Source: Clostridiales bacterium (lineage in GTDB: Bacteria > Bacillota > Clostridia > Oscillospirales > Oscillospiraceae). Taken from it: a stretch of DNA of 52,756 bases. Numbering within the stretch: the stretch's first letter is position 1; every line of letters starts with the position of its first letter. This document shows, piece after piece, positions 15,970 through 24,121 of the stretch. Both the position numbers and the translations under genes were made by a program. The stretch spans positions 1-52,756 of the forward strand of contig DXYV01000017.1 of NCBI GenBank assembly GCA_019415645.1. Reading direction: 5' to 3'. Below the pieces are notes generated by a model. It worked only from the letters and a program-made list of their open reading frames with translations. It searched no databases and was not told where the DNA came from.

Positions 15970-17298
15970 ATGGCGGAATTGGTTTACGACAAGACGGGCC
16001 GTCTCCTCTTTACCGAGGAGATGAAACAGGAATACACCCTGCTCATGCCCCAGATGCTCCCGGTCCATTTCTCCATGCTGGCCCGCGTTCTGGAAACCTA
16101 CGGCTATAAGATCGAAATGCTTACGACCTCCGGCCGCTCCATTGTGGACGAGGGGCTGAAGTATGTGCACAACGACACCTGCTACCCCGCCCTGCTGGTC
16201 ATCGGTCAGCTCATCGACGCCATCAAGAGCGGCAAATACGACATCCACAAGATCGGCCTGCTCATCACGCAGACCGGCGGCGGATGCCGTGCCTCCAACT
16301 ACATCCATCTGCTGCGCAAGGCACTGGTCAAGGCCGGTCTGGAGTTCATTCCCGTGGTCTCGGTCAACCTGTCCGGCCTGGAGAAAAACCCTGGCTTCAA
16401 GTTCGGCCTGGGGGTGATTCGCAAGGCCGTGTTTGCCATGATGTACGGTGATCTGATCGTCTGCCTGGCCAATCAGTGCCGCCCCTACGAGCTGACGCCC
16501 GGCCAGACGGACCAGATGCTTCAGCACTGCATGGACAAACTGCTGGACGGCATGAATCAGGGCAAGGGTCTGTCTTACAAGCAGATGTGCGAGAACTTCA
16601 AGTGGATCGTGCAGGACTTTGCCGCCATTCCCGTCTCCGGAGAAAAGAAGGTCAAGGTGGGTGTGGTCGGCGAGATTTACGTCAAATTCTCCCCCCTGGG
16701 CAACAACAATCTGGAGGAATTTCTGCTCTCTGAGGGCGCCGAACCGGTGGTGCCTGGTCTGACCGACTTTATCATCTTCAAAATCTACAACCGTGAGGCC
16801 GACGTGGACCTCTACGGCGGCAAATGGATCAAGAAAAAGGCCTGCCAGATCTTCAAGGGCTATGTGGAAAAATGCCAGCGCGCCATGATCGACGCCATCA
16901 AGGCGGAGCCCCGCTTCTGCGCCCCCGGCACCTTCGAGGGGATGCACAAGCTGGTCCACGGCTATCTGGGCGACGGCAACAAGATGGGCGAGGGCTGGCT
17001 GCTGACCGGCGAAATGCTGGAGCTCATCCATTCGGGAATTCCCAACATCGTCTGTACTCAGCCCTTCGGTTGCCTGCCCAACCATATCGTTGGCAAGGGG
17101 ATGATTCGTAAGCTCAAGGACGATTATCCCTATTCCAACATCGTGGCCATCGACTACGATCCCGGCGCTACCAAGATCAATCAGGAAAACCGGATCAAGC
17201 TCATGCTGGCCACGGCCAAGGCTATGGCCAAGCAGGAAGCGGAGGCCAACGGGGAGACCCAGGCCACACGGGAAGCCGCAGCGGCTGGTGTTTCCTAA
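15970..17298 (+). CDS. 2-hydroxyacyl-CoA dehydratase family (activase-associated) protein
   Basis: The 442-residue protein carries conserved cysteine-containing segments of the dehydratase-like family: NDTCYPALLVIGQLI, TQTGGGCRASNY and CTQPFGCLPNHIVGKG. It starts one base after the upstream stop (TGACATG), so the two are co-translated and probably form one complex. This family protein often appears as the C-terminal part of large activase-related proteins; whether it is itself catalytic or helps electron transfer is not settled by sequence. No second dehydratase subunit with a separate substrate-specific partner is seen in the window. Confidence 0.87.
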   Translation: MAELVYDKTGRLLFTEEMKQEYTLLMPQMLPVHFSMLARVLETYGYKIEMLTTSGRSIVDEGLKYVHNDTCYPALLVIGQLIDAIKSGKYDIHKIGLLITQTGGGCRASNYIHLLRKALVKAGLEFIPVVSVNLSGLEKNPGFKFGLGVIRKAVFAMMYGDLIVCLANQCRPYELTPGQTDQMLQHCMDKLLDGMNQGKGLSYKQMCENFKWIVQDFAAIPVSGEKKVKVGVVGEIYVKFSPLGNNNLEEFLLSEGAEPVVPGLTDFIIFKIYNREADVDLYGGKWIKKKACQIFKGYVEKCQRAMIDAIKAEPRFCAPGTFEGMHKLVHGYLGDGNKMGEGWLLTGEMLELIHSGIPNIVCTQPFGCLPNHIVGKGMIRKLKDDYPYSNIVAIDYDPGATKINQENRIKLMLATAKAMAKQEAEANGETQATREAAAAGVS

Positions 17299-17339
17299 TG
17301 TGCCCGCCGTATGCCCCATTTGGCGGCAAGGAGGCCCCG

Positions 17340-17897
17340 ATGGAACCACTGCATTTTGTGGACGCGGTGTGTGACGAGCACTTCCGCGCCATGTCCCTGA
17401 TCCATGCGCTGGGTTGGCGGGACACCTATGTGGATGCGGTTCCGGCCGAGTGGATGGCCCGTGAGGTCACCGACGAGCGCTGGGTCCCGCTTTTTCGCGC
17501 GGACTATGAGCAAAAGCGCTGTCATGGATTATTACTTTACCGAGATGACACGCCGGTGGCCTGCCTGAACTATGGCCCCGCCCGCACCAGCAATTACAAC
17601 GCCGGGCAGGCCTCGGAATTTCCCAATCAGAATTATGCCGGTTGGGGGGAGATCATCTCCTTTTATACCCACCCGGACGAGCGGGGAAAGGGCTACGGCG
17701 GCCTGCTGTTTGAGGAGGCCTGCCGCCGGCTCAAGGCGGACGGCTATGCAGACGCCTTTGTCTTTGTCCTGCGGGAAAATGAGGGCGGACGGCGGTTCTA
17801 TGCCGCCCACGGCTTTGCCTGGGACGGCACCTGCGCCGAAATTCCATTCCCGCCGGACACCATCTGCGTGGATCTGCGCTACACCAAGACTTTATAG
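17340..17897 (+). CDS. GNAT-family N-acetyltransferase
   Basis: The 185-residue protein has the acetyl-CoA binding motif A in FYTHPDERGKGYGGLLFEEA (R/QxxGxG/A form as RGKGYG) and a final GNAT strand pattern ENEGGRRFYAAHGF. The start at 17340 is preceded by AAGGAGG at a good distance; a longer frame upstream overlaps the previous stop and lacks a site. The substrate is unknown. It follows the dehydratase gene after 41 bases and ends before a terminator, so it is probably the last gene of that transcript. Confidence 0.87.
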   Translation: MEPLHFVDAVCDEHFRAMSLIHALGWRDTYVDAVPAEWMAREVTDERWVPLFRADYEQKRCHGLLLYRDDTPVACLNYGPARTSNYNAGQASEFPNQNYAGWGEIISFYTHPDERGKGYGGLLFEEACRRLKADGYADAFVFVLRENEGGRRFYAAHGFAWDGTCAEIPFPPDTICVDLRYTKTL

Positions 17898-17971
17898 AAT
17901 CGAGACAATTGAAGCGACGGCCGGACTCACTTTCCTGTTGCTCCCCACGGCCGCCAATTGCAGAAGGGACA

Positions 17972-18000
17972 ACGGGCCTCCGGAATGGGGCCCGTTTTTC
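17972..18000 (+). terminator. Terminator after the acetyltransferase gene
   Basis: ACGGGCC (17972-17978) pairs with GGCCCGT (17989-17995), followed by TTTTC. Confidence 0.8.
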
Positions 18001-18026
18001 TTGCGCGAGAGAGAAAGGAAGATTGA

Positions 18027-19382
18027 ATGGATACAGAAAACAAAATGGGTGTCATGCCCGTCCGAAAGCTTATTCTCCACATGTCCTGGCCCATGATGCT
18101 CTCCATGCTGATTCAAGCCCTGTATAACATGGTGGACAGCATCTTTGTGGCCCAGATCAGCGAGGAAGCCTTCCTTGCCCTCTCCCTGGTCTACCCGGTC
18201 CAGATGCTTATGGTCGCGGTCTGTGTTGGGACGGGCGTAGGCGTGAACGCCGTTCTGTCCCGCAGGCTTGGGGAAGGTGACCGAAAAAAAGCGGGCGCCG
18301 TAGCCCTCAACGGCTTTTTGCTCTATTTTCTCACCTGGCTCGCCTTTGTGGTTCTCAGTTTGACGGTGGGCCGGGGCTTTATGGGCCTGTTCACCGACGA
18401 TCCCGTGGTCGCACTCTTCGGCCTGGATTACATGACTATCGTAACGGTATTCTCCCTTGGTATGTGTATGCAGTTTGCCGCCGAGCGGGTCATGCAGGCC
18501 ACTGGCAATCCCAAAGGCCCTATGATCGTGCAGGGTATCGGCGCTGTGGTCAACCTCATACTGGACCCGATCTTCATTTTTGACCATGTGGGACCGATTC
18601 CCGGGCTGAATCTCGGCGTGGCCGGCGCGGCCATCGCTACGGTCCTGGGCCAGTTCGTGGGCATGGGATTCGGCTTTTTCCTGGTCCGCCGGGTCAGAGA
18701 GATTGAACTTCACTTCCGTCAGCTGCGTCCGGACCGGGAAGCCATTGCGGACATCTATCGAATCGGTGTGCCTGCTATTATCATGCAATCCTTGTCCACT
18801 ATCATGACCATGGGGCTCAACAAGATTCTCGGCCTTTTCTCCGCCATGGACGTTGTGATTCTCGGTGCCTATTTCAAGCTGCAGTCCTTTATCTTCATGC
18901 CAGTGTACGGACTCAACAATGGCCTGGTTCCGGTGGTCAGCTACAATTACGGTGCCCGCAGCCGCAGCCGGATTCAGGAGTCGGTCCGCTTCTCCTGCCT
19001 GCTGGGCGTGGCCATCATGGCCGTGGGCACCCTGCTTCTGCTGCTGATTCCCGGCCCTCTGATGGGATTTTTTACCGACCGGACCGATACCATCGCTGCC
19101 GGCGTCACCGCCCTGCGGATCGTCTCCCTCTCCTTTCCCTTCGCCGGGCTGGGCATCGTCTTTTCCTCCATCTTTCAGGCGCTTTCTCAGCCCAGGCTCT
19201 CCTTGGCCATTTCCCTGCTGCGCCAACTGATTTTGGTGCTCCCGGTGGCCTTCCTGCTCGGTTTGGTCAACCACAACCTGGTCTGGTGGACCTTCCTGCT
19301 GGCAGAAGTGCTGTCGGCTGCTCTCTGTTTGCTGTTCTACCGTCGGGTCCAGCGGATTCAGCTGGCCGCTCTTCCCGATTGA
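18027..19382 (+). CDS. MATE-family efflux transporter
   Basis: The 451-residue membrane protein has about twelve hydrophobic segments and MATE features: the N-terminal MSWPMMLSMLIQALYNMVDS and YPVQMLMVAVCVGTGVGVNA in the first half, and a matching second half with PVYGLNNGLVPVVSYNYGA. MATE proteins export drugs or metabolites in exchange for Na+ or H+. The start at 18027 has AAAGGAAG nine bases upstream. It stands alone between two terminators. The substrate cannot be read from the sequence. Confidence 0.94.
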   Translation: MDTENKMGVMPVRKLILHMSWPMMLSMLIQALYNMVDSIFVAQISEEAFLALSLVYPVQMLMVAVCVGTGVGVNAVLSRRLGEGDRKKAGAVALNGFLLYFLTWLAFVVLSLTVGRGFMGLFTDDPVVALFGLDYMTIVTVFSLGMCMQFAAERVMQATGNPKGPMIVQGIGAVVNLILDPIFIFDHVGPIPGLNLGVAGAAIATVLGQFVGMGFGFFLVRRVREIELHFRQLRPDREAIADIYRIGVPAIIMQSLSTIMTMGLNKILGLFSAMDVVILGAYFKLQSFIFMPVYGLNNGLVPVVSYNYGARSRSRIQESVRFSCLLGVAIMAVGTLLLLLIPGPLMGFFTDRTDTIAAGVTALRIVSLSFPFAGLGIVFSSIFQALSQPRLSLAISLLRQLILVLPVAFLLGLVNHNLVWWTFLLAEVLSAALCLLFYRRVQRIQLAALPD

Positions 19383-19400
19383 TTCCCGTATTCCTTTACA

Positions 19401-19450
19401 GAAAAAACGGCGCGTGCAAAACCGTTTGGTTTGCACGCGCTGTTTTTTCT
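19401..19450 (+). terminator. Terminator of the MATE gene
   Basis: AGAAAAAACGGCGCGTGCAA and its complement ending TGCACGCGCTGTTTTTTCT flank a nine-base loop; the stem has one mismatch and ends in six T residues. Confidence 0.85.
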
Positions 19451-19493
19451 GCCTCCATCCGGGCACACTAAGGGTGGAAAGGAGGCTTTTCGT

Positions 19494-19694
19494 ATGAAAC
19501 ACAACGAGAATCCCCAGGAGCTTCCCCTTGGTCTCAGTATGGCTCTGGCCCAGGACCGGGGCGCGCTGGAGCGCTTCTCTGCCCTGACGGATACCGAGCA
19601 GGCAGACGTTGTTCAGCGCGCCCGAAGCGTCCGCTCCAAAGCGGAAATGCAGGCATTGGTCATCTCCATCGCCCCGGGCGGCACTTTTTTCTGA
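19494..19694 (+). CDS. Small conserved-looking protein, 66 residues
   Basis: The start at 19494 is supported by a strong AAAGGAGG eight bases upstream. The sequence contains LSMALAQDRGALERFSALT and a C-terminal helical part with RSVRSKAEMQALV. This layout (AL-A-D--AL-RFS-L-----V--A--V-S--EM) is one I associate with short hypothetical proteins of Clostridia. No signal peptide or membrane segment is present. The function is unknown. It lies 36 bases before another very small gene in the same direction; the two are probably co-transcribed. Confidence 0.7.
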   Translation: MKHNENPQELPLGLSMALAQDRGALERFSALTDTEQADVVQRARSVRSKAEMQALVISIAPGGTFF

Positions 19695-19730
19695 GGCCCG
19701 GCATACCCTGAAGCAAAGGGGGCGGTTGTC

Positions 19731-19922
19731 ATGACCCGTGATTCGCACAGTGGGGTCTCCACGGAATTTCTGTTGACCACGGCAGCCGCCCTCGCGATTC
19801 AAATTACAAAATGCTGCACGCCGGAGGAGGCAGAACTGCTGGCCGCCTTTTTTAACGTATTGGGCAATAATCTGGAACTGCTGGCTCTGCGCCTGTCCCC
19901 CAAGGAGGAAGCTGTCCGCTAG
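19731..19922 (+). CDS. Small protein, 63 residues, DUF6774-like
   Basis: An ATG at 19731 with AAAGGGGG upstream opens a 63-residue protein. The middle, LTTAAALAIQITKCCTPEEAELLAAFFNVLGNNLELLAL, has the layout of small clostridial DUF6774-type proteins: one hydrophobic helix, a K-C pair, then an acidic turn and a second helix. The assignment is by memory and modest. It follows the 66-residue gene after 36 bases and converges with the ZIP gene, 15 bases away. Confidence 0.62.
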   Translation: MTRDSHSGVSTEFLLTTAAALAIQITKCCTPEEAELLAAFFNVLGNNLELLALRLSPKEEAVR

Positions 19923-19937
19923 GCTCCCGCCGGTCTT

Positions 19938-20729
19938 TTATCCCAGGGCTACATCTAAAATCATCATAATCAAAAAACCGGCCATAACACCCAGGGTCCC
20001 GACGTTGGAGTGCTCCCCCAAATGGGCCTCCGGAATCAGCTCTTCCACCACCACATACAGCATCGCGCCCGCCGCGAACGAGAGCAGCCAAGGCATCAGC
20101 GGCTGGATAGAGCCGGCAATCAGCACCGTCAAAATCCCAAAAATCGGTTCCACGATGCCGGACAGGCTGCCCATCAGGAAGGATTTTCCCACCGGCAGGC
20201 CTTCCTGCCGGAGCGGCAGCGAGATGGCCGCGCCCTCCGGGAAGTTCTGGATGCCCATGCCCAGTGCCAGCGCCATGGCGCCGGTATAGGCGGAAGCATC
20301 CCCATGCTGGGCGGCCAGGGCAAAGGACAGTCCCACCGCCATTCCCTCCGGAATATTGTGGAGCGTCACCGCGGCCATCAGCAGCGTGGTGCGCTTCCAG
20401 TTGGAGGATACTCCCTCCGGGGCTGCAGCAAAAGCGTGCAGGTGGGGCATCAGTCCATCCAGTGCCATCAGGAAGGCCACACCCAGCATAAATCCGCCGG
20501 CCGCCGGAAGCCAACCGGGAATTCCAAGGCTTTCCGCCTCTTCAATGGCCGGAATAATCAGCGACCAAACCGAGGCCGCGATCATCACCCCGGCTGCAAA
20601 GCCGAGAAAAATACGCTGGATGCTGACACTCATCCGCTTACGGAAGAAAAAGACCATAGCCGACCCTAAGGCCGTCATCAAAAAGGTAAAGCCAGTTCCC
20701 CCCGCCGCCCAAAGCAGCGCCTTTGTCAT
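19938..20729 (-). CDS. ZIP-family divalent metal transporter
   Basis: The 263-residue membrane protein has about eight hydrophobic segments. The metal-site motifs in helices 4 and 5 are present: HNIPEGMAVG and QNFPEGAAIS, followed by EELIPEAH in a later helix. ZIP proteins carry Zn2+, Fe2+ or Mn2+ toward the cytoplasm. The start at 20729 has AAAGGGG upstream. It is separated from the uridine phosphorylase gene by 73 bases, enough for its own promoter. Confidence 0.92.
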   Translation of the reverse strand: MTKALLWAAGGTGFTFLMTALGSAMVFFFRKRMSVSIQRIFLGFAAGVMIAASVWSLIIPAIEEAESLGIPGWLPAAGGFMLGVAFLMALDGLMPHLHAFAAAPEGVSSNWKRTTLLMAAVTLHNIPEGMAVGLSFALAAQHGDASAYTGAMALALGMGIQNFPEGAAISLPLRQEGLPVGKSFLMGSLSGIVEPIFGILTVLIAGSIQPLMPWLLSFAAGAMLYVVVEELIPEAHLGEHSNVGTLGVMAGFLIMMILDVALG

Positions 20730-20802
20730 CGTAGGACCCCTTTCCGGTTATCTATGCTCCATCCTAACCAAACAACCCCCATTTCATACTGTGCGGTATG
20801 GC

Positions 20803-21585
20803 TCATGCCTGCTGCGCTCCCTGCTCCCGGTCTCGCTGAATCAGAAGCTTGATGGCCTCCACGCCGACCCGGATGGCCGCGTCGGTGTCGTGGTCCTCCG
20901 CTTGGTCCAGGCCGGCTGCGTTGCGCTCCTGGTTCCAGATCACATGGAACACCGAGCCGCAGCGCACGCCCAAAGCCGCCGCTACCGTAAAGAGCGCGGC
21001 GGATTCCATCTCCGAAGCCAGCACACCCAGCCGTTTCCATGCCTCCCACTTGTTCAGCAGCTCATAGGAGACCGGCATCCGGGCGGGTGAATGCTGCCCG
21101 TAAAAGGAGTCCTTACACTGGACCACACCGGCATGCCAGGTTTTTCCCTCCGCCTTTGCCGCATCCACCAGCGCCGTCAGCACCTGGTAATCGGCTACGG
21201 CCGGAAATTCGATGGGCGCATATTCCCGGCTGGTCCCTTCCATACGAATCGCACCGGTGGCCACCACTACGTCGCCGGACTTAACATCCAGCTTAATACC
21301 GCCGCAGGTCCCCACACGAATGAAGGTGTCTGCGCCGATGGCCGTCAGCTCCTCCATGGCAATAGAGGCGGAGGGGCCGCCAATTCCAGTGGAGGTGACG
21401 GACACTTTCTCTCCCAGAAGCGTCCCAGTCCAGGTCTCGTACTCCCGGTTGGTTTTCACATGGACAGGGTTGTCGAAATAAGCCGCGATCTTTTCACAAC
21501 GGCCGGGATCACCGGGCAGGATGCAATACCGGCCCACGTCACCTTTTATGCACTGGATATGAAACTGTCTTTCGTGCTCGATCAT
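20803..21585 (-). CDS. udp: Uridine phosphorylase / nucleoside phosphorylase
   Basis: The 260-residue protein has the phosphorylase-family-1 motifs: phosphate-binding GDPGRCEKIA, RVGTCGGI, and the nucleoside-site segment ASEMESAALF. Uridine phosphorylase splits uridine to uracil and ribose-1-phosphate. Length and motifs are normal for Udp; a broader purine activity cannot be excluded. The start at 21585 has AAAGGTGG nine bases upstream. It is on the minus strand, upstream of the ZIP gene. Confidence 0.9.
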   Translation of the reverse strand: MIEHERQFHIQCIKGDVGRYCILPGDPGRCEKIAAYFDNPVHVKTNREYETWTGTLLGEKVSVTSTGIGGPSASIAMEELTAIGADTFIRVGTCGGIKLDVKSGDVVVATGAIRMEGTSREYAPIEFPAVADYQVLTALVDAAKAEGKTWHAGVVQCKDSFYGQHSPARMPVSYELLNKWEAWKRLGVLASEMESAALFTVAAALGVRCGSVFHVIWNQERNAAGLDQAEDHDTDAAIRVGVEAIKLLIQRDREQGAQQA

Positions 21586-21816
21586 TTAAATTCCACCTTT
21601 TCTCATCAAAACGGTCTTCTTTTTCATCTGACTGGCCCGTCAAGGCCACCGGCAGTTCCACCCTCTGGTACGTCAACCATAGGTTGTCTTTCACAGGGGA
21701 ACAGACATGCCGCCGCACAGCACGCAGCTTGCTGGGTTATTGTACCACACTTTGCGGTGGAAGGCAACCAGACAGTCAAATTGCCCAAAGGCACGACTCT
21801 CCCATTGTTTTTCTTA

Positions 21817-21845
21817 TTGCATTTTTCTTATTCAGCCGTTATAAT
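21817..21845 (+). promoter_or_regulatory. Promoter of the secreted-protein gene
   Basis: TTGCAT (21817-21822), 17-base spacer, TATAAT (21840-21845). Confidence 0.78.
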
Positions 21846-21877
21846 AAGGTGATAATTTGTACTGTTGAGGTGAGCGT

Positions 21878-22576
21878 ATGAAGAAAGCAGTCTTATGCTC
21901 CGTCCTGTTTCTTCTGGTTGGCCTTCTGGCCGGAGCCGGCCTGCTGTTTGCGACTTTGACCCAAGGGTGGCTGCCTAATACGCAGGTCACAATTACCACG
22001 GGCCGCTCCTCCAGCTCAGTCAGCACCGTGGTCACCTCTTCCCCGGCAGAAGGGGAAGCTTCTGAGGATCTAACCGACCACGCCGTCATTCTGAGTCGTG
22101 CCATGGAGATCGCCGGTTACTTAAAGTCTGAGGATTGGAGTTCGCTGGCCGGGTGCGTCCATCCTGAAAAGGAAGTTACCTTTACACCATATTCCACGGT
22201 GTCTGACCAGGATCTCAGTTTTTCCGCTATTGAAGTCTCCGCCTTTGCCACGGATCAGACCCGCTATTTATGGGGCTATGCAGACGGCTCCGGCGAGCCG
22301 CTGGAACTCACGCCTCTGGATTACATCGCGCGTTTTGTCTACAACGCGGATTACACACAGGCGCCGCTGCTCGCCGTGAACCAGGTAATCTCCTCTGGAA
22401 ATTCCCTGGAAAATGTCTCCAAAGCTTATCCATCTGCCTCCTTCGTGGAGTTCTATTATCCCGGATTGGAGGAATCCAACGAGGGTTTCGACTGGTGTGC
22501 GCTCAAGCTGGTTTTAGAGCCCTACGAAGGCAATTTGATGCTGGTTGGAGTGATTCACAGCCAGTGGACCATCTGA
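21878..22576 (+). CDS. Secreted or membrane-anchored protein of unknown function
   Basis: A 232-residue protein I do not recognise by name. It begins MKKAVLCSVLFLLVGLLAGAG, a signal or anchor helix, followed by a Ser/Thr-rich linker (about 38-62) and a globular domain with repeated aromatic residues. The pattern SREDWSSLAG-like (here KSEDWSSLAGCVHPEKEVTF), and later FDWCALKLVLEPYEGNLMLVGVIHSQWTI, is common in extracytoplasmic domains of Clostridia. It has its own promoter and a terminator directly after it. GAGGTG lies seven bases before the start. Confidence 0.75.
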   Translation: MKKAVLCSVLFLLVGLLAGAGLLFATLTQGWLPNTQVTITTGRSSSSVSTVVTSSPAEGEASEDLTDHAVILSRAMEIAGYLKSEDWSSLAGCVHPEKEVTFTPYSTVSDQDLSFSAIEVSAFATDQTRYLWGYADGSGEPLELTPLDYIARFVYNADYTQAPLLAVNQVISSGNSLENVSKAYPSASFVEFYYPGLEESNEGFDWCALKLVLEPYEGNLMLVGVIHSQWTI

Positions 22577-22584
22577 ATTTTTCC

Positions 22585-22629
22585 GGCAAGATCAACGATG
22601 AATCAGGTTGGTCTTGCCTTTTCCCTTTT
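22585..22629 (+). terminator. Terminator of the secreted-protein gene
   Basis: GGCAAGATCAAC (22585-22596) pairs with GTTGGTCTTGCC (22607-22618) with one G-T pair, followed by TTTTCCCTTTT. Confidence 0.72.
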
Positions 22630-22735
22630 CAAATCGTATGATAGGCTCTACAAACCAGCCCTGTGTTGGGCATGGTTTCGCCTGTCCATTCCCTTTGGGA
22701 CTGATCGGTCAGAATAGAGAGAAGGATGAATCAAC

Positions 22736-24121
22736 TTGAATATCATTATTGCTGGCAATGGCAAGGTCGGTCTTACGTTGGCAGAGCACCTCTCTGAAGA
22801 GGCCCACAACGTGACCATCATCGACACCCGCGATCTTGCCCTGAGGCGCGCTTCTGAGGCTTTGGATGTCATGTGCATCAAGGGCAGCTGCACCTCCCTG
22901 TCCGTCCTGCAGGAGGCCAACGCGGCTGAGGCAGATGTGGTGATCGCTGCCACGAGCTCCGACGAGATCAATATGCTCTGCTGCCATTGCGCCCATCGGC
23001 TGGGGGCAGGCTACACAGTGGCCCGGGTCCGCAACGCGGAATATTTCGGCGATGTAGAGGGCCTGAAATCCGAATTGGGTATCAACATGGTCATCAATCC
23101 CGAGTACGCCACGGCCGTGGAGATTTCCCGTCTGCTTCGTTTTCCCTCTGCCGCAAACATTGATACCTTCCGGCGGGGCAAGGTCGAACTGGTAGGTTTC
23201 CGCACCCAACAGGGGGATTTTCTCAACGGTCTCTCCCTCTCCGCTCTGGCGCCCCGCATTCAAAATCTTCCGATGCTGTTTTGTGTGGTGGAGCGGGGCG
23301 ACAAGACTTACATCCCGGACGGTAATTTTGTGATCGAACAGGGGGACAAGGTCTACGTCATCGGCGAGCCCTCCGGCATTAACCGCTTTTTCAAGCAGTT
23401 GGGCCGAGTCTCTCAAAAAATCCGTTCCGTGTTCATTGTGGGCGGCGGCCGCATCGCCTATTACCTCAATCGCCTGATGTCTGATTTTAATGTGCAGAGC
23501 AAAATTGTTGAAAAGGACGAGGCTAGATGTCGTATTCTGGCCGAGGACTTTTCCAAAAGCCTGATTATTCATGGCGATGGTACGGACCCCGAGCTGCTGT
23601 CCATGGAGCATCTGGACCATAGCGACGCCTTTATCGCCCTGACCGATCGGGACGAGGACAACCTCATTATCTCCCTCTACGCCCTCCAGTCCGGCGTACC
23701 CAAGGTAATTGCGAAATCCAACCGGCAAAACTATTATGGAATTGCCCGGTCCGCCGGGTTGGAATCTATCTTGTCTCCTAAGCTCATCACCGCCAATATT
23801 ATCCTGAAAACCGTGCGTGGAATGCAGAATTCCAAGGGCAGTGTCATGACCTCCCTGTACCGTATCGCCGACGGCAGCGTGGAGGTCACCGAGTTTATCG
23901 TCAGCGAAACCACCCGCCATCTTGGCACGCCTCTTAAAGATCTGCGTCTGAAACAGGGCATTCTGGTGGCTATGATCTCCCGCAACGGGCAAACTATCAT
24001 CCCCGAAGGCTCCACCACCATTGAGGCCGGGGATACGGTCTTTTTGGTATCCTGCGACGAGGGAATCCTAGATGTCAACGACATCTATGACGAGAGCTTC
24101 GGGGGGTACGACTCGCTATGA
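22736..24121 (+). CDS. trkA: Trk potassium uptake regulatory subunit TrkA
   Basis: The 461-residue protein has two RCK units. Each has a Rossmann nucleotide-binding start: NIIIAGNGKVGLTLAEHL at residue 2 and FIVGGGRIAYYLNRLM near 230; each is followed by a TrkA-C domain. TrkA binds NAD(H) or ATP and gates the TrkH channel on the inner membrane face. The start is TTG at 22736, with AGAAGGA ten bases upstream; no ATG gives the full first strand. The stop overlaps the trkH start (ATGA, 24118-24121). The pair is followed by a terminator and then by a membrane pyrophosphatase gene. Confidence 0.93.
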   Translation: MNIIIAGNGKVGLTLAEHLSEEAHNVTIIDTRDLALRRASEALDVMCIKGSCTSLSVLQEANAAEADVVIAATSSDEINMLCCHCAHRLGAGYTVARVRNAEYFGDVEGLKSELGINMVINPEYATAVEISRLLRFPSAANIDTFRRGKVELVGFRTQQGDFLNGLSLSALAPRIQNLPMLFCVVERGDKTYIPDGNFVIEQGDKVYVIGEPSGINRFFKQLGRVSQKIRSVFIVGGGRIAYYLNRLMSDFNVQSKIVEKDEARCRILAEDFSKSLIIHGDGTDPELLSMEHLDHSDAFIALTDRDEDNLIISLYALQSGVPKVIAKSNRQNYYGIARSAGLESILSPKLITANIILKTVRGMQNSKGSVMTSLYRIADGSVEVTEFIVSETTRHLGTPLKDLRLKQGILVAMISRNGQTIIPEGSTTIEAGDTVFLVSCDEGILDVNDIYDESFGGYDSL

